A DNA stretch of 64,000 nt, from assembly GCA_021816865.1 (NCBI GenBank), contig JAKAWX010000006.1, forward strand, positions 62,001-126,000, in the 5' to 3' direction. Positions within the stretch are counted from its first letter, which is position 1, and each line of letters opens with the position of its first letter. This stretch comes from Thermoplasmata archaeon. GTDB taxonomy: Archaea > Thermoplasmatota > Thermoplasmata > Lutacidiplasmatales > UBA184. Shown here piece after piece: positions 17,656 through 25,311 of the stretch. Position numbers and translations under genes: made by a program. Under the pieces are notes generated by a model that had not been told where the DNA came from, ran no database searches, and saw only the letters and a list, made by a program, of their open reading frames with translations.

Positions 17656-17667
17656 CGCTCTAAAGCG
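17656..17667 (-). promoter_or_regulatory. TATA-like box for the PolB2 cassette
   Basis: The complement CCGCTTTAGAGC is centred about 32 bases before the ATG at 17629 and is the only A/T-rich element in the gap. I see no inverted repeat that would mark a damage-responsive operator. Confidence 0.45.
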
Positions 17668-17684
17668 GCCGCTCGGGAGGCGTT

Positions 17685-17711
17685 GAAACAGCCCCGAGAA
17701 CGGGGCGTTTC
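17685..17711. repeat. Inverted repeat / hairpin between DUF72 and the PolB2 cassette
   Basis: GAAAC-A-GCCCCG, a four-base loop, then CGGGGC-GTTTC: eleven base pairs with one bulged A. It lies 19 bases after the DUF72 stop and about 20 bases upstream of the cassette TATA box. It could be a 3'-end hairpin for the DUF72 transcript. No T-run follows on either strand, so a classical terminator is not supported. Confidence 0.5.
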
Positions 17712-17729
17712 CGGCGGCCGGTGCGGTCG

Positions 17730-18497
17730 CTACGGGGTCAGGCGGGACGTTCCGGGCGGAGGCGGGAGCCCGAGCTCCTCGGCGAGGGTCCGGCAGTTCG
17801 TCGCGGCGTCGCCCCGGAAGTGATTGTTGAAGAACCCGTAGATCGTGGCGACGTTCTCGGCGAGGGTGCGGATCCGCGGCACCCACGCGACGACCTCCTC
17901 GCGCGAGTAGAGGTAATCGTACCAGATCGGGCTCCCGTGCCCGTGCCAGCGGATGTAGGCGAACGGCGCGGTCACCTCGAGGGCGACCGGCAGGTGCGGC
18001 CCGTCGACGATCACGTGCGCGAGGCCGAACTCCCGCAAGAGCGCGTACGAGGCGGGAACGAGCCACGACCGCTCGCGAAACTCGACCGCGACCGGGAGGT
18101 CCCTCGGGAGCGTCTCGTAGAACCGACGCACGGTCGCCGCCTCGAAGGGCAGCGACGGCGGAAGCTGGAGGAGCGCCGCCGCGAACCGCCCCGCCTCGCG
18201 GATCGGCTTCAGCACCGAGAGGAACCGGCCGAGCTCTTCCTCGGTGCCGACCAGGCGGAGGTCGTGCGTGATCGATTGCGGGAACTTGGCCGCGAACCGG
18301 AACGCGCCGGGAGTCCGCCGCACCCAGGACGCGGCGACCGAAGGCGGGGGCAACCGGTAGAACGTCGAGTTGACCTCGACGATGGGGAAGATCTTCGCGT
18401 AGTAGTTGAGGCGGTCCGAGACCCGCCGTGGCGGATAGACACGGCCGACCCACTCCGGGTAGTCCCATCCGCTGGTCCCGAGCAGGATGTCGCTCAC
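17730..18497 (-). CDS. DUF72 family TIM-barrel protein
   Basis: A 255-aa DUF72 (YecE-like) protein. Family marks are GTSGWDYPEWVGRVYPP at the N-terminus, YAKIFPIVEVNSTFYRLP, FRFAAKFPQSITHD, VAVEFRERSW and YIRWHGHG, ending with IYGFFNNHFRGDAATNC. The fold is a TIM barrel and the biochemical function is not established; association with nucleic-acid or Fe-S metabolism has been suggested for the family. GTG 18497 has a TATA-like GATTAACC about 35 bases upstream. Its position next to a repair-type cassette may be meaningful but is not proof of a repair role. Confidence 0.9.
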   Translation of the reverse strand: MSDILLGTSGWDYPEWVGRVYPPRRVSDRLNYYAKIFPIVEVNSTFYRLPPPSVAASWVRRTPGAFRFAAKFPQSITHDLRLVGTEEELGRFLSVLKPIREAGRFAAALLQLPPSLPFEAATVRRFYETLPRDLPVAVEFRERSWLVPASYALLREFGLAHVIVDGPHLPVALEVTAPFAYIRWHGHGSPIWYDYLYSREEVVAWVPRIRTLAENVATIYGFFNNHFRGDAATNCRTLAEELGLPPPPGTSRLTP

Positions 18498-18636
18498 GTG
18501 CGGCCTTCGGACGGTAGGACCTCGGTCCGGTTAATCTCTCCGAGAGCCCCGAAACCGTGGTCCGGACCCCGGGTCCTCCGACGACCGACCGGGACTCGTC
18601 CGGGGGCCCGGGACCGCGCGGCGATATCGGCCGGGC

Positions 18637-20058
18637 CTACGACCTTCCGGGCGAGACAGGCCCCCGGCGCTCCCGGGCCCGTCGAAAGAGATCCCGCAGG
18701 GTCGCTCCCGACCCGTCGGCACCGAGCGGGCTCGGGAGGCGGGCCGGGCGGTCGAGCTCGCGGTCCGGCAGCTCCGCCTCGACCTCGCCCAGCGCGGCCC
18801 GAGCGGCGTTGCCGTCGGGACCGTCGGGAAGCGAACCGAGGGCGTCCACGAGAGCGTCGAACCACCGTGCGTCGGCGTCGGAAACGAGACGCACGGCCCC
18901 CTCGCCCTCCGAGAACGTAACGAGGGACCGCGCCGAGGGGGACCGGGTCGCGCGGAGGAGCGCGAGGAGGGGGGCCCGAGCCGTCGCATCCCCGAGCCGC
19001 CCAAGGGCCCAGACAGCGGCGAGGCGGACCTCGGGGTCCGGATCGTCGAGCGCCCGCCGGACCGCACGGGCGGCCCCGAGGATCCCGAGCTGCCCCAGGG
19101 CGTAGAGGCTCCCCCGGCGGGGCCAGGGATGCGGGTCCCCGAGCCGTCGGAGGAGCGCCCGCGCGTCGGCCCGCGTTCCGACCCGCCCGAGCGCGAGCGC
19201 GGCCGCCCCCCGGACGGCCCACGACGGGTCGGACAGTCTCGAGCGCGCCACGCCCCGCGACCGGGGGGACCGGGAGAGCGCGAGACCGTGGACGGCACAG
19301 ACCCGGACCGCGCTCATCGGGTCGCGGGAGGCGCGGACGAGCGCGGCCCCGCTCGCCCGCCCGCCGATCCGCCCGAGGGCGATCACGAGCGCCGGGCGCT
19401 CCCACGCTTCGGCACGGCGCAGGCGCTCGAGCAGCGCCGGAACGCTCGCCCGGTCCTTCCGTGCCCCGAGGACGACGGCGACCGCGATACGGACGCGGCG
19501 CGCCGGGTCCGCGAGCAGCCGTCGGACCGTCCGCGGCACGTCCGACGCTCCGCAGCGGTCGAGGGCGAGCACCGCCTCCCGGCGCACGCGGTCCGACTCG
19601 TCGTCGAGGGCCCGCACGAGCGCCGGCACGCCCGCCGGATCCCGGACGTGGCCGAGCGCGAGGGCGCACGCGTTGCGCACGAGCGCGCTCTCGTCCGCGG
19701 AAAGGCGCTCGGCGAGCCGCGGACCGGACCGCCGGTCGGCGAGACGGGAGAGGGCGTACGCCGCCTGCGCCCGCACGTGCGCGTTCGGGTCGCGCAGCGC
19801 TCGCTCGAGGGCCCCGCGGCTCCGCGGGTCGGCGATCGTCCCGAGCCCGGACGCAGCGCCGACCCGCACCCCGTGGTCGGGGTCGGCGAGCGCCCGCTCG
19901 AGCGGACGGCGCGCCCGCTCCCCCGCGACCGTGAGGAGCGAATGGACCGCCCGACGGCGGCCGAGGACGTCCGGACCGCGGAGCGCCGCGACGATCGTGT
20001 CGCGCGCCGCGTTCGGGGAGCGGGGCGAGAGGGGAGCCGTCCGACGACCTCGCGGCAC
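18637..20058 (-). CDS. HEAT-repeat (PBS-lyase-like) scaffold protein, paralogue 2
   Basis: A 473-aa HEAT-repeat solenoid, clearly homologous along its length to the protein at 12675-14177. Repeats run from about residue 25 to 370 (ADPDHGVRVGAASGLGTIAD, DPARRVRIAVAVVLGARKDR), followed by the same non-repeat C-terminal block (RLVSDADARWFDALVDALGSL). GTG 20058 was chosen because the encoded start VPRGRRT resembles MPRRSPPGRRT of the paralogue; the frame stays open upstream to 20268 but overlaps the ferredoxin gene there. No clear TATA box was found. Probably a protein-interaction scaffold. Confidence 0.8.
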   Translation of the reverse strand: MPRGRRTAPLSPRSPNAARDTIVAALRGPDVLGRRRAVHSLLTVAGERARRPLERALADPDHGVRVGAASGLGTIADPRSRGALERALRDPNAHVRAQAAYALSRLADRRSGPRLAERLSADESALVRNACALALGHVRDPAGVPALVRALDDESDRVRREAVLALDRCGASDVPRTVRRLLADPARRVRIAVAVVLGARKDRASVPALLERLRRAEAWERPALVIALGRIGGRASGAALVRASRDPMSAVRVCAVHGLALSRSPRSRGVARSRLSDPSWAVRGAAALALGRVGTRADARALLRRLGDPHPWPRRGSLYALGQLGILGAARAVRRALDDPDPEVRLAAVWALGRLGDATARAPLLALLRATRSPSARSLVTFSEGEGAVRLVSDADARWFDALVDALGSLPDGPDGNAARAALGEVEAELPDRELDRPARLPSPLGADGSGATLRDLFRRARERRGPVSPGRS

Positions 20059-20189
20059 GTGCCCCCCAGCCCTCGCGGGGCAAAGCCCTCGCGCACGACT
20101 CCTCCCGGGCGGGGGAGGCGGGGCCCCCGGCGCCGGGCGGGCCCGGTCGCCGTTCCGGGCGTCGTCCCCCCCTCCTCCGCCCGACGGCA

Positions 20190-20200
20190 AGCCATATAGA
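20190..20200 (+). promoter_or_regulatory. TATA box for the ferredoxin gene
   Basis: The sequence gccatatagag is a good archaeal TATA element, centred about 39 bases before the ATG at 20234, leaving a short leader that contains GAGG. Confidence 0.6.
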
Positions 20201-20233
20201 GGTCGACGACGAGTTCGTTGTGAGGCGATCCGG

Positions 20234-20512
20234 ATGGTCCTCGTCGACATCGATCTCGCCAAGTGCACCGGCTGTGCTCACTGCCGGGACGTCTGCCCGG
20301 TGAACGTTTTCGAGCTCAAGCCGCGCGACCAGTTTCCCGATCTGGTCGACGATCCCGCCGTCGGCGCGAAGTTCCAGTTCCGGGGCGAGAAGTCGGTCTC
20401 GGTGCACGGCCCCGACTGCATCGTCTGCGAGGCCTGCCTCTTCGAGTGCGAAGGGGAATGCATCCTGATCACGGACGACGAAGGGAACGTCCACAACTCG
20501 GTCTACAAGTGA
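20234..20512 (+). CDS. Ferredoxin, 2[4Fe-4S] type
   Basis: A 92-aa electron carrier. The first cluster motif is CTGCAHCRDVCP (residues 11-22). The second is CIVCEACLFECEGEC near residues 65-79, slightly expanded compared with C-x2-C-x2-C-x3-C. About 40 residues with a conserved DQFPDLVDDP stretch separate them, as in thermoplasmal and haloarchaeal-adjacent ferredoxins and in the ferredoxin-like domains of oxidoreductases. It is monocistronic with its own promoter. Likely partners are 2-oxoacid oxidoreductases, none of which is in this window. Confidence 0.85.
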   Translation: MVLVDIDLAKCTGCAHCRDVCPVNVFELKPRDQFPDLVDDPAVGAKFQFRGEKSVSVHGPDCIVCEACLFECEGECILITDDEGNVHNSVYK

Positions 20513-20570
20513 CCGTCCGCCCGAGGGCGTACGGCGCTCCCGGCGTCGGACCCCGCCGCCATCGGGGCAG

Positions 20571-20582
20571 GCGTTAAATAGG
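20571..20582 (+). promoter_or_regulatory. TATA box for the atpF-A-B-D-x-H-I operon
   Basis: The sequence gcgttaaatagg is centred about 28 bases before the atpF GTG at 20605, consistent with a leaderless first gene. Confidence 0.6.
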
Positions 20583-20604
20583 CCGGAACCCCGCCGACGG
20601 CGTC

Positions 20605-20943
20605 GTGCCCGAACCGTCGAAAGGTCCCGGTTCCACCGTCGTGCTCGGGGAGCGGGAGCTCGCGATCGGGTTCCGCCTGATCGGCCTCAAGGACGTGATC
20701 GAGGTGACGCCCGAGACCTCGGTTCAAGAGTTCCAGCGCGTGATGGGCGAGGGGCGCCACAGCCTGGTGATCGCGAGCCAGTCGATCCGCGCCCGCCTCT
20801 CCGAGGCCCAGCGCGCGAACGCCGACGCGTCCCTGCGACCGCTGACCGTCTTCGTCCCCACCCCCACGGGCGAGTTCGAGGTCGAGAGCATCAACGCGCT
20901 CGCGAAGCGGGTGCTCGGGGTCACGCTTTCCGTTCCGTCGTAG
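20605..20943 (+). CDS. atpF: A-type ATP synthase subunit F
   Basis: Central-stalk subunit of the A1 sector that fits into the A3B3 hexamer with subunit D. The 112-aa protein has the Rossmann-like F fold: [13 protein letters not shown] at the start, [10 protein letters not shown] in the middle, and [17 protein letters not shown] near the end where family members have a V-IP-P strand. First gene of the plus-strand ATP synthase operon; a GGAGG ribosome binding site follows its stop for atpA. GTG start. Confidence 0.9.
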   Translation: MPEPSKGPGSTVVLGERELAIGFRLIGLKDVIEVTPETSVQEFQRVMGEGRHSLVIASQSIRARLSEAQRANADASLRPLTVFVPTPTGEFEVESINALAKRVLGVTLSVPS

Positions 20944-20953
20944 GGAGGAGAAG

Positions 20954-22708
20954 ATGCCAGCGGTTATCGCACGGGTTTCCGGGCCGGTCGTCATCGCCGA
21001 GGGCCTCACCAACGCGAAGATGTACGATGTCGTCCGGGTGGGGGAGCTCGGACTCGTCGGGGAGATCATCCGCCTGGTCGGGGGGACCGCGACCGTCCAG
21101 GTCTACGAGGACACGACCGGGATCCGCCCGGGCGACCGGGTCGAGAACACCGGCCAGGCGCTCAGCGTCGAGCTCGGCCCGGGCCTTCTGAAATCGATCT
21201 ACGACGGCGTCCAGCGCCCGCTCGACGTGATCCAGAAGAGCGTCGGGGACTTCATCACGCGAGGGTTCGTCGCGGCGCCGCTCAACGAGACGACCCGCTG
21301 GGAGTTCGCCCAGGTCGCGAAGGTCGGGAGCGAGGTCGTCCCCGGGACGATCCTCGGGACCGTCCAGGAGACCCCGCTCATCCTGCACAAGATCATGGTG
21401 CCGCCGGGGGTCCGAGGGACCCTGACGAAGCTCGCGAGCGGCTCGTTCACCGTCCGCGACCCGATCGGCACGGTCTCCACGGCGGCCGGCCCGGTCCCGG
21501 TCTACCTGTCGCAGAAGTGGGTCGTGCGCGTCCCCCGGCCGGTCGCGCAGAAGCTTCCGCCCGACGTCCCGCTCGTGACGGGCCAGCGGGTCATCGACTC
21601 GTTCTTCCCCGTCGCGAAGGGCGGCACCGCGTGCATCCCGGGGCCGTTCGGGTCCGGTAAGACGGTCATTCAGCAGCAGCTCGCGAAGTGGGCCGACTCC
21701 GACATCGTCGTCTACGTCGGCTGCGGGGAGCGCGGCAACGAGATGACCGAGGTGCTCGCGACGTTCCCGAACCTCCAGGACCCGAAGTCGAAGCGCCCGC
21801 TCATGGAGCGGACGATCCTGATCGCGAACACGTCGAACATGCCGGTCGCGGCGCGCGAGGCGAGCGTCTACACCGGGATCACGATCGCGGAGTACTACCG
21901 CGACATGGGCTACGACGTCGCGCTGATGGCCGACTCGACCAGTCGGTGGGCCGAAGCGATGCGCGAGATCTCCGGACGCCTCGAGGAGATGCCGGGCGAG
22001 GAAGGGTATCCGGCCTACCTCGGCCGGCGCATCGCCGAGTTCTACGAGCGCGCCGGGCGGGTCGTGACGCTCTCGCCCGAGGGACGCACGGGGTCGGTCA
22101 CGGTCGTCGGGGCGGTCTCGCCACCCGGCGGCGACACCTCCGAGCCGGTGAGCCAGAACACCCTGAGGTCCGCGCGCGTCTTCTGGGCGCTCGACGCCTC
22201 GCTCGCGTCGCGTCGGCACTTCCCTTCGATCAACTGGTTGCAGAGCTACTCGCTCTACCTGAACGACCTCGAGCCCTGGTACCGCAAGGAGCTCTCGAAC
22301 GAGTTCGTCTCGTTCCGCCAGCGCGCGCTCGAGATCCTCCAAAAAGAGGCCGAGCTCCAGGAGATCGTCCAGCTCGTGGGGGTCGACGCCCTCCCCGAGC
22401 GGGAGAAGGCGACGCTCGATGTGGCCCGCATGATCCGCGAGGACTACCTCCAGCAGAGCGCGTACGACGAGGTCGACACCTACACCTCGATCCAGAAGCA
22501 GGTCCGGATGCTCGGCGCGATCCTCGCCTTCGGCGACCGGGAGCAGGACGCGATCTCGAAAGGAGCGACCGTCGCCCAGCTCCAGAAGCTGCCGGTCCGG
22601 ACGAAGCTCTCCCGGATGAAGTGGATCCCCGAGGCCGAGGCCGCGACCCAGTTCGACGCGCTCGCGCTCGAGATGGCCCAGGCCGTCGCCTCGGTGGGAG
22701 GGAGCTGA
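20954..22708 (+). CDS. atpA: A-type ATP synthase catalytic subunit A
   Basis: Catalytic nucleotide-binding subunit of the A1 head. The 584-aa protein carries the P-loop GPFGSGKT (residues 230-237), the GERGNE motif and the [19 protein letters not shown] signature, plus the non-homologous A-subunit insert after the N-terminal barrel. Length is normal and no intein is present, which is worth noting because archaeal atpA often hosts one at the P-loop. An agggaggag ribosome binding site precedes ATG 20954. The stop overlaps atpB as TGATG. Confidence 0.97.
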   Translation: MPAVIARVSGPVVIAEGLTNAKMYDVVRVGELGLVGEIIRLVGGTATVQVYEDTTGIRPGDRVENTGQALSVELGPGLLKSIYDGVQRPLDVIQKSVGDFITRGFVAAPLNETTRWEFAQVAKVGSEVVPGTILGTVQETPLILHKIMVPPGVRGTLTKLASGSFTVRDPIGTVSTAAGPVPVYLSQKWVVRVPRPVAQKLPPDVPLVTGQRVIDSFFPVAKGGTACIPGPFGSGKTVIQQQLAKWADSDIVVYVGCGERGNEMTEVLATFPNLQDPKSKRPLMERTILIANTSNMPVAAREASVYTGITIAEYYRDMGYDVALMADSTSRWAEAMREISGRLEEMPGEEGYPAYLGRRIAEFYERAGRVVTLSPEGRTGSVTVVGAVSPPGGDTSEPVSQNTLRSARVFWALDASLASRRHFPSINWLQSYSLYLNDLEPWYRKELSNEFVSFRQRALEILQKEAELQEIVQLVGVDALPEREKATLDVARMIREDYLQQSAYDEVDTYTSIQKQVRMLGAILAFGDREQDAISKGATVAQLQKLPVRTKLSRMKWIPEAEAATQFDALALEMAQAVASVGGS

Positions 22709-24138
22709 TGGCGGCGAAGGGTGCCGCCGCACCGAGGCGGTCCCCCGACGTTCCGGTCGACTACCGGACGATCGACCGGGTCTCGGGCCCCCTCTTGTTC
22801 GTGCGCGACGTCGCGAACGCCGCCTACGGCGAGATCGTCGAGATCGCGCTGCCGAACGGCGAGCGCCGCCAGGGCCAGGTCCTCGACTCCCGCCGGGGCC
22901 TCGCGATCGTCCAGGTCTTCGGCCCCACGATGGGGATCAACGTCGAACAGACGAGCGTGAAGTTCCTCGGCGAGGTCGCGACCTTGAGCGTCTCCGACGA
23001 GCTGCTCGGCCGCGTCTTCAACGGGCTGGGGGAGCCCCGCGACGGCGGACCGAAGATCGTGAGCGACACCCGGCTCGAGATCGTCGGGAACGCGATGAAC
23101 CCGTACTCGCGCGAGGAGCCGAGCGAGTTCATCCAGACGGGGATCTCGACGATCGACGTCAACAACACCCTGGTCCGTGGCCAGAAGCTCCCGATCTTCT
23201 CGGCGGCGGGGCTGCCGCACAACCAGATCGCCGCCCAGATCGTGCGGCAGGCGAAGCTCCGGGACTCCTCCGAAGGGTTCGCGGTCGTCTTCGCGGCGAT
23301 GGGGATCACGAGCGAGGAGGCGAACTACTTCCTGAAGGAGTTCGAATCGACCGGGGCGCTCGAGCGCGCGGTCGTCTTCCTGAACCTCTCCTCGGACCCG
23401 TCGATGGAACGCGTCGTGACACCGCGCATGGCGCTCACCGCGGCCGAGTACCTCGCCTACGAGAAGGACCTCCACGTCCTGGTCGTCCTCACCGACATGA
23501 CGAGCTACTGCGAGGCGCTGCGCGAGGTCTCGGCGGCGCGCGAGGAGGTCCCGGGCCGCCGCGGCTACCCGGGGTACCTCTACACCGACCTCGCGACGAT
23601 CTACGAGCGGGCCGGAAAGATCCACGGCCGCAAGGGGTCGATCACCCAGCTCCCGATCCTGACGATGCCGGCGGACGACGTCACGCACCCGATCCCGGAC
23701 CTCACCGGCTACATCACCGAGGGGCAGGTCTACGTGAGCCGCGAACTCCAGCGCAAGGGGATCTACCCGCCGATCGACGTCCTGCCGAGCCTCTCGCGCC
23801 TGATGGGCCTCGGGATCGGCAAGGGCCGCACCCGGGAGGACCACCGCGGCGTCTCCGACCAACTGTTCGCCGCCTACGCGACGGGGAAGGACCAGCGGGC
23901 CCTCTCGGCGATCGTCGGCGAGGAAGCGCTCAGCGCGACCGACCGGCTCTACCTGCGGGCCGCCGACCGCTACGAGAAGGAGTTCGTCAACCAGCGGCCC
24001 GACGAGGACCGGACGATCGATCAGAGCCTCGCGATCTCGTGGGACATCCTCTCGGACTTCCCCGACTCCGAGCTCAAGCGGATCCGGCCCGAGTTCATCG
24101 AGAAGTTCCGCGCGCACCCCCCGCACGCGGAGAGCTAG
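22708..24138 (+). CDS. atpB: A-type ATP synthase regulatory subunit B
   Basis: Non-catalytic nucleotide-binding partner of subunit A in the A3B3 hexamer. The 476-aa protein has no P-loop, as expected; GLPHN replaces it. It shows [44 protein letters not shown] and the [19 protein letters not shown] region typical of B subunits. The ATG start is defined by the TGATG junction with atpA, and an in-frame extension upstream is only the shadow of atpA. Coupled translation helps keep the 1:1 ratio with A. Confidence 0.97.
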   Translation: MAAKGAAAPRRSPDVPVDYRTIDRVSGPLLFVRDVANAAYGEIVEIALPNGERRQGQVLDSRRGLAIVQVFGPTMGINVEQTSVKFLGEVATLSVSDELLGRVFNGLGEPRDGGPKIVSDTRLEIVGNAMNPYSREEPSEFIQTGISTIDVNNTLVRGQKLPIFSAAGLPHNQIAAQIVRQAKLRDSSEGFAVVFAAMGITSEEANYFLKEFESTGALERAVVFLNLSSDPSMERVVTPRMALTAAEYLAYEKDLHVLVVLTDMTSYCEALREVSAAREEVPGRRGYPGYLYTDLATIYERAGKIHGRKGSITQLPILTMPADDVTHPIPDLTGYITEGQVYVSRELQRKGIYPPIDVLPSLSRLMGLGIGKGRTREDHRGVSDQLFAAYATGKDQRALSAIVGEEALSATDRLYLRAADRYEKEFVNQRPDEDRTIDQSLAISWDILSDFPDSELKRIRPEFIEKFRAHPPHAES

Positions 24139-24158
24139 GGAGACGAAGGAGACCCGCC

Positions 24159-24803
24159 GTGGCTCTCGAGAACGTCCGACCGACCCGACTCGAACTTCTG
24201 CGGACGCGCCGCCGCATCGCGGTCGCGAAGCGGGGGCTCAACCTGCTCAAACTGAAGCGGTCGGCGCTGATCGCGGAGTTCTTCTCCCTCTCGCGCGAGG
24301 CGCTGCGCCTGCGCGGCGACCTCCGCACGCGGATCTCGCGCGGCTACGAGTCGATCCGCAACGCCGAAATGATGGAGGGGCCGACCCGGCTCGAGAACAT
24401 CTCGATGCTCTTGCCCGACGTGCGCCCGGTCGGGGTGTCGACCAAGAACGTCATGGGCGTTCGCACCCCGCGCGTCGACCGGGGCGGCTACACCGCGACC
24501 GAGTCGGCCGCGCTCCTCGATCTCCCGACGAGCGTGCAGGAGGCGATCCGCCACTTCCAGGGGATCTACCAGGTCGTCCTCGACATCGCGGAGAAGGAGA
24601 ACGCGTTGCGTCGGCTCCTCAGGGAGATCGAGAAGACCAAGCGCCGGGCGAGCGCGATCGAGAACGTCCTGATCCCGCGGCTCCAGGCGACGGTCCGTTA
24701 CATCAAGTTCCGCTTCGACGAGCTCGAGCGGGACGCGTTCAGCATGCTGAAGACCGTGAAGCGCAAGATGGAACAGGAGGGCGAAGGTGTCGCCGCGGCC
24801 TAG
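24159..24803 (+). CDS. atpD: A-type ATP synthase subunit D
   Basis: Central rotor shaft of the A1 sector. The 214-aa protein is a long antiparallel coiled coil: N-terminal VRPTRLELLRTRRRIAVAKR and C-terminal VRYIKFRFDELERDAFSMLK are the classic D-subunit ends. GTG 24159 follows an agggagacgaaggag ribosome binding site, 21 bases after the atpB stop. Its last 17 bases overlap the start of the 41-aa membrane protein gene. Confidence 0.93.
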   Translation: MALENVRPTRLELLRTRRRIAVAKRGLNLLKLKRSALIAEFFSLSREALRLRGDLRTRISRGYESIRNAEMMEGPTRLENISMLLPDVRPVGVSTKNVMGVRTPRVDRGGYTATESAALLDLPTSVQEAIRHFQGIYQVVLDIAEKENALRRLLREIEKTKRRASAIENVLIPRLQATVRYIKFRFDELERDAFSMLKTVKRKMEQEGEGVAAA

Positions 24804-24912
24804 CGCGGTCCGGCGGTTCACCGCCGTCTGGATCGTGAGCGCGGCGCTCAAGCTCGCGGCCCTCGCCGTCTTCCTCTACCTCGTCGTCCGGCTCTACGGA
24901 GGTTCCCCATGA
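24787..24912 (+). CDS. 41-aa single-span membrane protein inside the ATP synthase operon
   Basis: A short reading frame from GTG 24787 to TGA 24910-24912 encoding a basic N-terminus (VSPRPSAVRRFTAV) and one transmembrane helix (about residues 15-37, rich in L, A, V). It starts inside the end of atpD behind an aggagggcgaag ribosome binding site (24775-24786) and its stop overlaps the atpH start as ATGA, so it is coupled on both sides. Methanosarcina operons also carry a small gene (ahaG) after atpD; whether this is its equivalent is inference. Positive charges before the helix suggest the N-terminus stays inside. It may be an accessory or assembly subunit. Confidence 0.65.
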   Translation: MSPRPSAVRRFTAVWIVSAALKLAALAVFLYLVVRLYGGSP

Positions 24913-25274
24913 GCACCCCGATCGCGGCGCGGACCGGTCCCGACACCGACACGATCGACGCCCTCAAGCGGATCAAGGCGGCCGAGGCCGAATGGGACGC
25001 GAAGGTCGCCGCCGCGCGCGCGAGCGCCGAAGCGACGCTGAAGGCGGCCCGCGAGGCGACGGAGCGCGCGATCGTCGACGCCCGCGCGAGCGCGGACGCC
25101 GAGCGCCAGCGCGCGGTCGAGAACGCCCGGGCGATGGCCGACCTCGAGGCCCGTGCGATCGTCGCGGACGGGGAGCGCGCGGCCCGGTCCGCGGCCGACG
25201 GCGCGGGCAAGCGCCCGGCCGACCGCAAGGACGAGATCCTCGCCGCCCTCCTCGGACGGTTCGCGGGCGAGTAG
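24909..25274 (+). CDS. atpH: A-type ATP synthase peripheral stalk subunit H
   Basis: Forms the right-handed coiled-coil peripheral stalk with subunit E, linking the A1 head to subunit I. The 121-aa protein is nearly all helix, with ALKRIKAAEAEWDAKVAAAR at the start of a continuous heptad/hendecad array rich in A, E, R and D. Low sequence identity is normal for this subunit; identification rests on size, coiled-coil character and position between D and I. Confidence 0.82.
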   Translation: MSTPIAARTGPDTDTIDALKRIKAAEAEWDAKVAAARASAEATLKAAREATERAIVDARASADAERQRAVENARAMADLEARAIVADGERAARSAADGAGKRPADRKDEILAALLGRFAGE

Positions 25275-25311
25275 CGAACCGACCTCGGACGAGGAGCAGA
25301 CGGAGGAACCG

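Noticed and set aside
20059-20268. Longer start for the second HEAT-repeat protein at 20268
   Set aside because: It would overlap the start of the ferredoxin gene and adds glycine/proline/arginine-rich sequence unlike the paralogue's N-terminus.
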